A stretch of 64,000 nt of DNA from NCBI GenBank assembly GCA_951394405.1, contig OX596337.1:1302001-1366000 (forward strand). The letters run 5' to 3'. Positions within the stretch are counted from its first letter, which is position 1. Each line of letters opens with the position of its first letter. The position numbers and the translations under genes are program-made. This stretch comes from Coprinellus micaceus. Lineage: Eukaryota; Basidiomycota; Agaricomycetes; Agaricales; Psathyrellaceae. The notes beneath the pieces were generated by a model. It had not been told where the DNA came from and searched no databases. It saw only the letters and a program-made list of their open reading frames with translations. Of this stretch, positions 24,922-38,820 are shown one piece after another.

Positions 24922-26379
24922 TTATGAGCCGCCGTTCAAGAATGCTTCAAGCTCGTCGTCCAGTTCTTGTTGAGATTTCTTCGGCCGGGGATTCCCTTTG
25001 CCACCTCTCCTAGAATTACCACTAGGCGGCGAGTCCCTCGTTCTAGATCCATCTCTTCTGTGTCTCTTGTTCTCCCGAACGTCCGTTACGGCGCCTATCC
25101 TGTCCAGCAGGCTGGAGCCGCCACGCCCAAGACCGTGGCGCGATTGTCGGACGCCTTTTCGACTCTCGCCCCACCCCAACCCTATATTTGTTCCCCTCTT
25201 CCGCCCGACGTCCGCGATGTAGTCGGAACGCATCTTCGATGGAGGGGAGGCAGGAACCTCTTCTGTGCCATCTTTGATGGTAGCATCGTGCTCCGTGTCT
25301 GAGCCTTCCTCCAAGAATGCGTCCAGCTCTCGGTCAAGCTTCGCACGAGTCTCTGCTTCATCATATTCGTCGCGGTCCTCTCGACCGCGCTTCCGCGACC
25401 CAGACCCAGACCCAGGCAAATTGGGAATATCTCGCCCATTGACGACCTCCTTCCCAGCCAGTTCCCCATGCTTCTTGTAGAACTCACTCTCCCTCCTCGC
25501 TCCCCGTTTCTTCACGTCATCTTTCCGTGCCCACCGCATCTTCAAAGGACCAGCCAACCCGGCCTCTTGTTTCATCCGTTCACTTTCGCGCTGTTCCGCT
25601 GATTTTGTCTTCCCAAGCGCCTGCTCCAACGTCCTGCTCAGTTGCTTTTCAGCCGGCCATAATGGCACAGGGATAGCCCTTGCGGAAACACAGCCATAGG
25701 ATTCTGAACCGAACTCGAGAGAGGGTTTTTCGTCTGAGCTCTTCTGGAGGAGTCTGTAGGCCTTTCGTGCAGAACCGCGGGACGAAAATACGAGTACGCA
25801 GGTGGTATCCGACACCCATTCGAGTCCGAGAGGGTGTGCCTCAAAGTGTGTCGCATAGGCGAATATGCGTTGGGTGGGGAGATGTGCAATGGGTGACCCG
25901 GTGAAGAGCAGAGCGTTGGGTCGGGCGTCGGGGTCTGCAGTGCGACATAACTGTCAGAAGGAGACGCGCCGATGTGAGGGTGGACTGATATGCGTACCCA
26001 AGTCCGATGCATCCTCTTCCATCATATCAACGTCCTCCTCGGTATCCTCTTGGGCTTTCCGCTAGGCAAAGGGAAGGGTCTGCGTCAGGTGGGTATCCTC
26101 AAAGTATAAATCTGAATAACATTCTATGTCTGAAACTTGAAGACGAAGTACAAAGATTGAAATGAAAGACTTGCGACTCACTTTGCCCGTTCGCTCGGCG
26201 TCTGCAAGGAGGTACACCTTGCCTTTACCGATCCTGCCTGCAAGGCTCGATCCTCCCAGACCTTCCGGTTCGACCTGACTCTCGTAAGGTACGTCTTCGT
26301 CGTATGAGAGAACCTGCGCTGGTTCTTCAGTGCCAGAAAAGGATACGGGGGCCAGGCTTTCATCCGGTGTAATATCCAT
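24922..26379 (-). CDS. NCBP3/FOP-like mRNA export protein (424 aa)
   Basis: Probably a nuclear mRNA-export adaptor. Exons are 26379-26182, 26061-25998 and 25934-24922, with introns of 120 and 63 nt; all phases agree. After an acidic N-terminus comes an RRM-like region (residues about 93-160: RPNALLFTGSPIAHLPTQRI, then GLEWVSDTTCVLVF), the arrangement seen in nuclear cap-binding protein subunit 3. The C-terminal third is rich in Arg, Gly, Asp and Ser, as in Friend-of-PRMT1 proteins. Two copies of an LDxELxAFL motif (KLDRELDAFLEEG in the middle and ELDDELEAFLNGG at the end) resemble the UAP56-binding motif of export adaptors. The promoter region (26380-26711) is shared with KRR1. Family assignment rests on motif memory only. 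The first intron is longer than usual. Confidence 0.7.
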
Positions 26380-26711
26380 CGTGGTGTACGGTTGGGTGAA
26401 ATATGAAGCAGAGGGGTATCGAGAAAGGTCTGAAGGTGAATGGTCGGTAAATGGTCTTGCATCGTCCTGTGCCTCACCATGAATTAGACTTTACTTACTC
26501 GAAGCTTGTCGGAAAGGTTGAAATGACGGTGAGGGTGGCAGAGTCAATGACGGGGTGCAATTACCGCGCCTGTGTTGTCCGCCTACAGCCTTGATTCATA
26601 ATAGATCATGTAATCCGTTAGCGCTCATCTCTTGGCCAGCCCCTTCCAGGTCCCTTTGCAGTCGACCTCGAATCGTTGGATAACTCACTCACTTCTTCAG
26701 CCTTGAACACC
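26380..26711. promoter_or_regulatory. Shared divergent promoter of the NCBP3-like gene and KRR1
   Basis: Only 332 bases separate the two divergent start codons. Both genes act in nuclear RNA metabolism, so co-regulation is plausible. I see no clear TATA box. Confidence 0.5.
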
Positions 26712-28294
<1,583 letters not shown>

Positions 28295-28577
28295 TGTTAC
28301 TTCATACCATTATGCCAGTCCCAGTCCCGAGCCTGTATCCTACCTATATTGGAATTGGCAGGATTAACCCCTTCGTGGAGTCACATTGAGTACAATGGTG
28401 GAACTGGTCAGACTACTCATTGAAAAACCTTCCCATCCACTCTGGGTAGTCTAACGGGCATAAACACCATGAACACCTGCGAACCGACCCTGCCATTTTT
28501 CGTGAAATTTCTTAGCCGCAAGATCGACGGCGAGAGGGAGGATCCCCTGTCAGAGACGCAGCCAAATTCAGTTTCTC

Positions 28578-30749
28578 CTACGGACGTGGATGGAACCTAC
28601 GCACCTCCTCGCGTAATGTATCGAGCACTACTGGGAAGTTTGGTAGCACGTAGGGCCCTGCCCACAGCAAGCAGATTCTATCCAGCACCGACTCTGAATT
28701 CCAGGCGGTGCCGCGCGAGCTAGATAGACACTTGTCCATCCTATCCCAGCCACCTTCCCTGGTAAACTGAGCCCATGCTTCGGCCACGGCAGTGCACTCC
28801 GACTCTGAGTGCCAGACGAGGGAGTATACTACCGCTCGGATTGCTGAGTAGAGGAAAGCGGCTTGATCAAAGTCATCCCAGTTGACTTGAAAATGCGAAA
28901 CTGCGTAGACGAGAGCTTGTTCCACGGCTAGATGTAGTGTCAATAGGAGACGTACGGGATTCGAGGAGCACATACTGGTGTCAGACGCGCCAAGGATGCT
29001 GCGTAGCATCCTGGGGGCCATCCACGCCCAGACTCGGTGAATTGGAGTGTACAGGTCACGGGAGCGCGACTCCTTCTCGAAGAAGTCAGACAACGATTTG
29101 TGGTAAATATGAACATAGAGGTTTTCTCCGAGGGGGCGAATGGTCAAGAGGGACCTTATGTCGGAGAAGATGGTGGCGTATGTCCCTTCCTGAATCCCAT
29201 AAAGTCGCTCCACCATCAGTAGACCTCGAGCTTTTGCGAAAGCCGCTTCCTCTTGGGGTTCTCCTGGATGCTGGGCTTCATACGAGTAGAATCTGACGAG
29301 CTTTAGGAAATGCCCTGGCAGCACAGGATCGGCCGCTCCATATGCTGCCTGAGCAATTGAGAGGACGTTGATGTAGAGGAGATCGAGTGCAGCAAGGGGT
29401 TTGGCGAGCGCCCCTTTATCGGTGGTCCATGACAAGACAGTGTTCAGCCGCTCAACAGGTGAACTTCTTCGCTCAGATACGTATCGGATGACGGTCTTAG
29501 CAAAGATGTACTGTCCTGCCGCCAGGCCCACAAGGCTCTCGACGGCCCCCGGGGGAGGCCATGATGGTGCTCGCGCTCGAGGGTCACTGCTCCTTGCCCC
29601 AATTTCTCGAAGGCTCCTCCACAAGGACCGGCGAATGTCGTCGGATGCATCGTAGTCGTCGCTGAGGCGGATATGGGAGGCTGCGAGGTGAAGATGGCCG
29701 TTTCCTTCGAGCGCACTTCGAATGGCCCATTCCGGTCTGCTGGCAACGAAGAGGCGGAAATGGCGACTGTGGTCCACGACGACCTTGAGTGTATGGAGGA
29801 GTTCCGCTTGGTGGTCCTCGTCGGTGCACTCGTCCAGTCCGTCCACGAAGATCACGAAAGGAATCCCCTTCAGTTGGTCCACGCCGACGTTTTGAAAGGG
29901 AACGATGATCAAGGCTTCTGCCTGAGTCCTCAAAGATTTGTTGAAGATCAGAGGATCGTTCTCCACTGAATGTCCAATGGATGACCGAATGACGGGGTGC
30001 AAAAGACCGAGCTGGTATGCTAGGGTGGGGACGACCTTTGAAACAACGTTGCGTGAAGGATCCGAAGCTGAAAAAAAGAACGATGCGGCGAGAATTTTCT
30101 GGGCCTGGCATCGTTCTGCCACGGTGCTGCAACGCGGACTTGCCAGACCCCGCCGCTCCAGTCATACATAAAATACGGGTTGGTGCATCACGACTATGGA
30201 TCCAGTCCATAAGGTCTGCGACGACTTCAACGCGGGTATCTTCGTCGCAGCTGGGAGCGTCGTGGCGGGCGCTCGAGTCCAAGAGTGCGTTGGCTGCGGT
30301 GTGTTGTACCAGCATGTCCCATCCTTGAAGAGTGCGTTCAAACTTGAACAGAGCCCAGCCGAGGGTTACATATGCGGCGCACCTTTCCCCGCCTTGTCAC
30401 TTTGGTCCTCCGGAGTCGTGGTGGAATGTATACTTGTGTAGTTCAGGGTGCCCAAGTGAAAGTTGCTCGCTCCATTGAGGATAGAAGGGCCGTTGTGGGG
30501 CCAGTCTCGGACCCCGTCTGTAGAGTTGGTCGAACTAGCGCCCAGTCTCGTGGTCAGAAGTGTAGCGCATGATTTTGGCGCTGTGAATGAATACCTGGAG
30601 GAATGATAAAGAGCTGTGGTGCTATCGGGGACCACATCATCCAGTGCCGAATTTGCTGTGGGCTGGCGTTGGTAATCTCCAGCGACCTTGTTTCCGCCGT
30701 GCTTGGTCGAAGTCGGAGATCTGAGGAACTTCTTCAGGGTCGCCTTCAT
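28578..30749 (-). pseudogene. NACHT (NLR-like) gene with frame breaks
   Basis: This is a fungal NACHT NTPase of the kind linked to non-self recognition and incompatibility. The N-terminal part (30749-30366) contains the LNGASNF motif common upstream of fungal NACHT domains, then stops. In another frame follows GWDMLVQHTAANALLDS, DTRVEVVADLMDWI and a complete Walker A, MTGAAGSGKSALQ (about 30130-30165). Right after it the frame shifts: TVAERCQAQKILAASFFF continues one frame over, as if two bases were lost near 30124-30130. Walker B (FVIFVDGLDE) and the rest run in one frame to the stop at 28578, with a probable 48-nt intron (28976-28929, GTATGT..CTAG) that is a multiple of three and lacks a stop. 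C-terminal repeats (WD, ankyrin, TPR) are not seen. Sequencing error cannot be excluded. Confidence 0.7.
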
Positions 30750-31285
30750 GGGGCGAAAGCTACGACGCCCAATTGAAGGTGGTGGGAAGAGGGCAAGGGA
30801 CTCGAGGGCTGTGCAGTGGATGTTAAGCGCTCGTCTGAATCTCGATCCTTTGCAGGCGTACCGACTGAGGCACCTCAGACTATATGTTCATGGAAGCAGT
30901 TTATAAGCGCACGTCCCCGGGTCAATTTCAGGGTACCATCCTTCTGACGGCGTCATCGGAAACTTTTGAAACCATAGCAAGTTCTCGAGGTAGGAAACCG
31001 AAGGTACTACCTACTTAGAAGCGGTGCGAAAGGTGATGAAGTCGCGGAAAGCGTATCTCAAACCGTTGAGCTGCATCTCCTGAAGGAAATATCGTGCTCC
31101 ACAATGTTATCAAGGGGTCAAGCCTAGCGAAAGCTTCGCCCTTGGGCGTTGAAGGAGTATGCATGGGGACCGTTTAAACGTTTATTATTAATAACAGACT
31201 GAGGACATGAGACAAGTTTAGGAACTAGATACATATCCGTGGCACTGCTCGAATATTCGTAGCGATAAACGAACCTCAACGAATT
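30750..31285. other. Intergenic, upstream of the NACHT gene
   Basis: No gene is seen. It separates the central block from the right array, whose first motif begins at 31286. Confidence 0.4.
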
Positions 31286-34220
31286 CACCTAACTCTAGTG
31301 CAGAGAGGTCTGTCGTCGGGCCCACGAAAGGACCATCAGTCAGTTAGCCGACGCATCGATGCGGTCGATCACTTGCCTTCGCTCACAACCGTGACACACA
31401 CTCGCGCCCGGCATGCAGAGAACGGAATATCGGGTTTCGGCACGATGCTATGGTGGAGAGGACAAGGCAGCGAGCGAGACGGAAAAGGGAGGGGGATATG
31501 TATTGAAGGGGTGAAGTGAAGATCGGAGCATGAGGGGATACGTACCAGTGGCGACCGGCATACACAGTGCAAGGCGAGGTGACTGCGATAGGTGGCAGGC
31601 GACGAAGACCGGATTGGCTGGGCGAGTGGGAGAAGGGGCAGAAGAGGTAGAAGGAAACGGCAGGATGGAAAGTTGGAAAGTTGGAGTTTGACTATGTGTC
31701 AAGATGGAGAGATACGCAGCGGCAAGGGTGAGAGGGTACGAAGCGCGGTAGCTGGGGACAAAGGCCAACCCAGAGCACTCGGTTGCGGTTCGAGTGCCTT
31801 TTCAGGTCGCCTTCTTACGACAGCCCTAGCCTCTTCAAGCCGAGTCGACACCAAGCCTCGCCCACCAAATACTTCTCGTGGACGGCGCAAAGACCACACT
31901 ATGCGTTGATTTCCAACCGACCCGGTGACCCCTGGGGCGGGGTCACTTTGACACCCCACCCCTACTTAACGGGCGTGTTCATGACACCTCGACAACATGA
32001 TACACCAGCTCCGGATCACCCTGCCTCTTCCTTCCAAGCGGAATGGCCACGGTTCGCGTCGTCTGGAGGTACTCGGCGAGTAGGCGTGGCGGACCCATGC
32101 CTTCCTAGGCTCGAAACCCGTCTTCCTGGGGTGCTTTTGCGATTGGGGTGCGGTGATACCCTGGACACATACATAACGGCTGGAATCGATCCTAATGCCT
32201 TCCGGAGCCCAGACATTGGTATCAGATGAGGCATACCCTACTCGTCCTGGTGGAGGCGTCGAAGGTCTTGTAGGGGCCGGCATGCTTTCGCTTCAGCAGC
32301 GGGATTGATATTCACGATCTTCCTCGACGAGGATTGAGATCTTCGATCTTGAAGACTGAAGGGTACGCCCTCCTTCCACTCAAACCCACTTCATCGCTCA
32401 CAGTTCGCCCGCACGTAGCGTTCCCATCCGCGGTTCTCCCTCCGCTCCCTTGCGATTCTGGATGGGGTTTCCCGCTTGGGTGGGCTCTTCTATCCATTCT
32501 CCGAGCGGGCAGTCCGTCTTGGGGGGCCGGAAGGCATAGACATCCCGAAATTGGTGAAGACTATCCCGCTCTGGAAGGGCGAACATCAATGACGGGCTTG
32601 CGGACTGTGTCCCAGGGCACGCGATGGCTGGACGCTGGCCCATCGTTGGGAGTACGTGGTATCGATCCGTTTGGACGCGCTCGTTGGTATGGATAACGAT
32701 TCGATGGCAGTTCCCCCCTTTGGGGTGCAGTCGAAATGCTTCGAAATGCCGTCGGGGTTACAGGTCTACGCCGAGGGACTTCGACCAGCGACATGGACCC
32801 AGGGTCAAACAGTACGGTGTTGAGTTACCTGCATGGGGTGCACGGACGAGAAGGCTGGTCTATTGGGGATCCCCTGCGCGCTGCCAGCGGCATACACCAT
32901 ACCAAAGGTTGAGAGTGGGGGGAACAGCGTAGGGGTTCTATTGTGTGGTGTGGAAGCTTGCCGTGGTTGCAGGTGGTGGGAGGCTGAGGTTGGCGGGCTC
33001 CATGAACGGGCGACCGAGGGTAGAGGTCTTTGACGAAGATGCTTTACCGAGGTGAAGCTTGTGATCGTTGAAGGGGAAGACGGAGGGTGTGGGCCACGGG
33101 AGGGACAAAACCGTCATGGGCTGGGCCCAGGGTGGGATTCTGACCGCCTACGCAAGGCCTCTCGTTGGGTCAGGTGTGGACTTGTACACGACTAATGACC
33201 ATGGGCTAGGGATAGGATGCGAGGGAGTCGATGCATCCGAACTACCCATGGGTTGTGGATGTTGGAGCGAGAGGTCAAGCGAGGCCGGTGCAAACATGGT
33301 TTCTCTCGAGTAAAAGGGGAGCCTCTCGGACAGAGCGCGGGAGCAGGATGAGGAGAGGGCGGCGACGACCAGGACGGCGGGCATAATCATGGGGGATTGT
33401 GGTCGGTGACAGGCTTCAAGAAGGACAGCAGCGAAGGAGGCTTGAAGGGGCGAGGGACAGTGGGGCAAGGAGAAACCCCCAGCGCCACAAGGGCTGTTAG
33501 GAAACTCGGTCAGCGCCGGTTCTCCTCGCTAAACGGGCCACGCACCTCGTGCCTCTCATCCACATATTTCCCTGGTTATCTGCGTTTGCTGAACCTTGAA
33601 CAGAGCTTGAGCTTCACTTGGGCAAGCAGGTACTCATTCTGGAAGAGAGTCATCAGCGTGTCCACCCCTCTTCCGCCGCAAGGCTGCTACTCCCGCCGGA
33701 TGGACGTGTCTAGGATCACAACCAGCCAGTTCCCATTCGCCATCCTCAGACTCCAAGCCACAATGCTTTGCCTCGACTCCCCACATTCATCTCTCCCACC
33801 AGCCCATGTGTGAAAACCGCCTATTCGTTACGGCACTTTTTCGACGCTCACAACCTTCCATTCAAACGACGACACCTCTGGTGCTCTGGATCGAGCCACA
33901 ATCCACTAGCTCTGTCATACAGCAGATGGATATTATCGATCGTGCACACCTTTTCCCCCATGATAAATCCAACTAGGGTGATATGCATCCCCATCGAGAC
34001 CCAGACGAGGCAGAAGAATTCGAAACTCTGTTTGACGCGGGAGAGGTCGTCTATCCGTTTTTCCCATTTTGGGGGAGAATCAGACCCTGGCGCGAGATCG
34101 CGAGATGCGGGGACCTGAATGTTGGTGACCCTGGGCCGGTGGAGGAGCGTTTTTATCCCCGCTTTTGGCACTAGGGCCAGCAGTCCTGTTTCTTCCTTCC
34201 TCCATCATCACCTCCTGGAG

Positions 34221-34249
34221 GAGCCCGCTGGTTTATTTCTGCGAGGCTC
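34221..34249 (+). promoter_or_regulatory. Inverted-repeat TATA element, unit 3
   Basis: GAGCCCGC, TGGTTTATTTCT, GCGAGGCTC. The arms are nearly complementary and flank TTTATT. It lies 165-193 bases upstream of the start codon of copy 3. Farther upstream (34109-34136) is the shared GGGGACCTGAATGTTGGTGA segment also seen in units 0 and 2. Confidence 0.6.
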
Positions 34250-34413
34250 CCCTTTCTTCCTCTCCTTCTCCGCTTCGACTTCACCGCTCCTTCCTGTCGT
34301 CTTGCTCTCCGTCTACACTATCCCAGGCTATTCGACCTTCCTAATACATTCACAACCCTTCCGGATTTGGACACGAGTTTTGTGCCACAACTCTCGGAAC
34401 GACACGACGGTCC

Positions 34414-35250
34414 ATGTCTCTTGCCAGGGTCGCCCAAAACATGCCGTCCTTCTCCGTTGTCTTGACCAGGTCCTCTCCAGGCCATGAACCTGTGGAAGTG
34501 CTGGCGATGCACGACTGCAAACCGGCCTCTAGGCGCCAGCTGCACCTCAACTTCCAGCCGAAGGACAACGACTCACTCATGAGGACCATCGACACGAGGT
34601 TTACTGGATCATTTGCGTACGAAGTCCAGTATCCTGTATGTCACTTCTTCGATGTGTCAGTGGATTCGGCTAATGCACTCATATAGCAAGAGGAAAAGAG
34701 TACCCACCGTAGGGCCTCCATTGTCTCCACATCATCAACCTCGTCATCCACTTCGAGTGGGGAAGATGAAGACGACACGACGTCGTCGGCGTCCACCACG
34801 GAGCTCGACTTGAACCGCGAGTTCCAACGCGAGGCGGACACCGACAGCGGGAGTGACACGGCGACCATTTCTGACTGCGACGTCGGCCAACTTGGGGATA
34901 ACGACTCACCCCTGCATCGGCAGCCTGCCGCTCTTGCCTCCCTGATGCAAGCACCTTCACTGCCCCCTCGGTACCGCAAGTTTGAGGTGGACGCTGCGAG
35001 CGGTAACCCGATGGGTGCCCTAGGTCACGGCGCTGGCACTGCTGGGTCGTGGTCCTCCGCTGGACAAAATAATGCAAGTTGGGGAAACGGAGAGTCGAAC
35101 CATCGGGCACCTCCTCCGGGCGCCTCCTCGTCCAGCCGGTTGGCGGGTTTCAATATCTTGGTGGCCATCTTGAACGCCTTCCGCTCGCTTTGGCGTCGGC
35201 TTCGAAAAATCGGCGGGATCATACTGAGGAGGTTTACGAAAGACCTGTAG
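34414..35250 (+). CDS. Orphan two-exon family protein, copy 3 (261 aa)
   Basis: Family of unknown function. Exon 1 is 34414-34635, the intron 34636-34686 (51 nt, GTATGT..ATATAG, phase 0), and exon 2 is 34687-35250. Exon 1 has PSFSVVLTRSSPGHEPVEVL, ASRRQLHLNFQPKDND, TIDTRFTGSFAYEVQYP. Exon 2 has a Ser-rich acidic start (STSSGEDEDDTTSSAST), then TTELDLNREFQREADTDSGS, SDCDVGQLGD and PLHRQPAALASLMQAP. A Gly/Ala/Ser-rich spacer follows, and the C-terminus has FRSLWRRLRKIGGIILRRFT ending in KDL. It is the best template for the family because all blocks are intact. The C-terminal 30 residues could form an amphipathic basic helix. No signal peptide is seen, so a cytoplasmic or nuclear role is more likely than secretion. 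Confidence 0.78.
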
Positions 35251-37244
35251 TGTGTATCAGCCCTGTTGCTCGATGCAGGCACTTGGCATGACTCCAATAA
35301 CCCCATCCCCACGACCAGCCAGGCGAAGAACAGGGATTTGGCGATAAAACATAGACGACTAGAAAGCATCGCTCACCACTCATTCACACTCCAACATCCA
35401 CAGGTATTCACAACGCGCCCTTGAACACCCCACCGGTACAGCGTATCACGCGTATGATCGCGGATCGGTTTCTTCTGCACCCTCTCCGTTCCTCGGCGTA
35501 CACACGCGCCCATAGACACCCACGCATCACTCGGTTAGCTTCACGGACTTGAAAGACGTCTTGGCTTGGAGTTGTAGGGCTAACGGGTGTCTTGACATCT
35601 TTCTCGTACGTTGGGATTTCATTCTCGATCTCATGTCGACGGAAGTTACTCACTCGTACGTCTTCGGATTCATTCCCCTTGACCGTTGAGTGCTTGCTGC
35701 CTTCCGATTCTCCTATCGGTGCACATCACGGATTTCCCCCTTGGCTTTCGTTTTGTTTCTTGCATTGCACATACATACCGGACCGCATTCTTCACCAGCA
35801 AGCATCTTCTATTTGCTTTCTACGGGTTTTAACCCTGGCAGGGAGGTTGCTGGTCGTTTCTTTAGACTTGCTGCACACCACATCTTACGCACACTCTTTC
35901 ATCTTCCTCTCCCATAATCGTAGCTTCGTATCTTGCTGTACATAGACTTGCTGTGCTGGGATGCCTCCTTTGGATCTTCGAAGCGCGGGTTGTCCTCATT
36001 GCTCTAACTGTAAAATATCCTCATGTTCGGAAACCTTTGGAAGAAGTGTGGGAAGGGTGTCATACGATGTTGCTGTCCTGTTAATGAAAGGGCGGGAATG
36101 GAGGAGCGCTTGTTGCACTACTTGGGTTGATGGGGTTGGAGCGGTTTGAACTCGAGGAAGTCTTGAAGCAGCCACGATACAAAAGCATGAAGGGTGAAAT
36201 CAATATGCATGTCATATTAGAGAAACACCGTGGAGTATAGTAAGAGGGTGTGGGCGGGGTGTCAGCAGGCGACGCCGACACCAACGCTGGACCCTAATAT
36301 TGTTGCCAGTGGCATTGACGCGTCTTGCTCGCCTCGTGCTGTGAATCCTCAGAGTTTTCGGTGTCCATCGAGCGTTAAGGTGGGAAGGACACGGGTGAGG
36401 TAGCCGTCCAAGGGCAGGAGCACAAGAGAAGGTGAGAGAGGGAAAGCAAGGGAACGTCCCCGCCGCAGCTCAGTAACTCGTGCGCATCACTCCCACGCTT
36501 GCCACCGCTCCCGACGAGGGATTTAGCCCCGCCGGTACCCTTTGGAGGGCTCGCGCTTTGACAAGCCCAGCCTATCGGTCAGGAATATGCCCATGAAACG
36601 GGGTCTGTCCGTTCAGAATTAGATGGTGCAACCCCCCTGGGCACTAGTAGAATCTGCGTGGTGGTTTTTGATGCCACATAAAATTCGAGTTTTATCGAGG
36701 TTTATCGAGCAGCTATCGAAGTCAAGATTTTGCATGATACTGTCCAGGGACTTAAGCCCCGCAAAGAGATTCCCCTCTTTCAGCATCCAATGTTGGCGGC
36801 CCTATGACCTAACATTGCAAGCCTGAGTGTCGGAGTCCAGGAAAGGATCAAGGCGTGGCCAGCCGACAACGACGATCGGACTCGGGACGACCCCTGACCA
36901 GCGACCAACGACGGCGTTATTTGACCTCGTCTTCCACAACCACGCTCAGACCACGCTCATGGCATTGAGCGACATAAATCGCCACGCCCAAACGATGAAG
37001 ATGTTTAGAGAATGGAGAGGGGAAGCTGGGCTGGGGTTGTGGGGAGGAGGGCTTGGTTTCGAAGAACAAAGAGGGACCTAACACTAACCACTGCGCTGGG
37101 CGACCCTCGAAGCTCCTCTAGACGCCAGCCAGGTGCCAACCTCCACTAACACGGTGGAAAATGGCAAGCAAGACGAGAAAGAGGAGGTGGAGAAGTGGCA
37201 AGACGACAGTCGGAAAGGCGGACGGGCGGCGGTCAAACGTACAG

Positions 37245-37267
37245 CGGACACGGACACGGACACGGAC
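37245..37267. repeat. Tandem CGGACA repeat
   Basis: CGGACA is repeated nearly four times in direct tandem, upstream part of unit 4. No function is evident. Confidence 0.85.
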
Positions 37268-38793
37268 TGTGGAGGACGGACGAACGGGCACGGGATAGAC
37301 AAACGATCAAGCGTAACAGGGACGAGTAGAAAAACGGGTATAGGCAGTGGGGGTGGGTTCGAAGGGAGGACGGTCCACGACTAGGTCGTTGACGAGCTAT
37401 CTTCGCCTGCTGGCGCTCCCCCGGCCCGTCCTGCAACATCAAGTCCTACTCCTTCAACGCCCCGGGCTCTCAGGAACCCGCCCAGGCGAGCGCCCTATCG
37501 TCCAGCGTTCAACATCCAACTGCCCGCACCCTTGCTGAAACGCCGGAGTACTTCTTGAGCCGATAGGCCAAGTGAGCCCTCTCTCGTCCCTGAAGGAGGT
37601 TGGAAGAGGCTCCAGAACTAGGACTACGAGGGCGTTTTCGTTCCCGAAGGAAGTCGAAGGAGTTGGCGGGTATCTAGAATCACGACGACGCCAGGGGTTG
37701 GAAACTCTGGCTCTGGGGCGGCATTGTGCGGGGCGGGCCTATGAACTCTATTCGAGTGATCGTTCTTGTGCTTTCTGGCTGGCTGTGCATCTCGACGTTC
37801 GCCCCATGTGCACAGTGCTCTGGCTTTAACTCACCGCCCCCCGGAATCTGGACGCTCACAGGCGGAGCGGGAACATACATCCGAATCTCGCTCAGATTCG
37901 GGAAGTTGAAGTCAAGAGGCTCTCCGTGGGTACGAGGCGGTCTATTGGCCAGGCCTCCTTGAGCGTTGAAGATTTGGTGAAAGTTCCCTGTCCATTCGTT
38001 GTTGATCCCTTGTCTAGGTTCTGGGTGCTCAGTGGATAGGACGGTGTCTTCCATGGGATATCAGGGCCGGGGTGTACAGTCCACCTCTTGGGACGGGCAA
38101 AGTTTTTCTAGCGACTTTAGGTGCACCATCCCCTGGGACGAACCGTTGCCAATGTCGTCAGCGATCCTCCAGCCTCTCGTCTAGGATATCCGCAACAGAC
38201 GACGAGTTGCTCGGTTCAAGCTCTACTCTGGTTTCGCCACGGTGGTGTATCGAGACTTCTTTGGAGAGGGCATGTCAGAATGTCTGGGGGTAACCAGAAG
38301 GAGTTACAGTATGTTCTGAATTATTCCTGGTTCATGGCGATGAGACAGCGTCGTTGATTCGCGTAGCGGACAGAATGGCGCGCCTCGCTTTTGCGGCGTA
38401 ACTTGCCCTCGTCCATGGATGGGGTACATTTGGCAGCACCTGGTGGGGTGCCGCCTTGGCCCAGACGGAGAGGGTGATGCGTCAGTCAGTGCGTATTGGA
38501 GGGGGGGCAGCTGCATCGGTGGACTGGCATTGCGGATAGGGACGTCGACGGAGGAATGTTCATACGCACATGGGCATGCCAGGGCAAACTCTGGGAGGGT
38601 AGGGTCGACGGTCCATGTTCGGAATTAGTGCTGGGCACTGGGGGAGGGTGGAAGGCCGAGCGATTCTGAACCGCGAACTCGTCCAGCAAGTAAACTTGGG
38701 GCTGGAGGTAGCGCCTGGCTTTCGAGCGGTGGGAGGTTGGACGCTGTTAGGATCGGAGAGGGGCGGCAGCGTTTTCTACTGGTCGAATTGCGG

Positions 38794-38820
38794 GTGGGCA
38801 GTGGGCAGTGGGCAGTGGGA
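38794..38820. repeat. Tandem GTGGGCA repeat
   Basis: The 7-base word GTGGGCA is repeated three times plus a partial copy, in the G-rich upstream part of unit 4. Confidence 0.85.

Larger units (their letters stand above)
31286..36800 (+). repeat. Unit 3 of the orphan-gene repeat
   Basis: This is a plus-orientation unit of about 5.5 kb with its gene at 34414-35250. It begins with CACCTAACTCTAG and a segment (31320-31390) matching 2710-2770 in inverted orientation (GCATCGATGCGGTCGATCAC and CTTGCCTTCG words). The stretch 33390-34290 matches unit 0 closely. The 3' tail has CATAATCGTAGCTTCGTATC (from 35913) and ACTGTAAAATATCCTCATG (from 36007). Between 31400 and 33390 I see no convincing gene. Confidence 0.7.

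Noticed and set aside
28469..28723. Plus-strand frame overlapping the 3' end of the NACHT gene
   Set aside because: It runs antisense to the NACHT coding sequence, which has recognisable motifs on the other strand.
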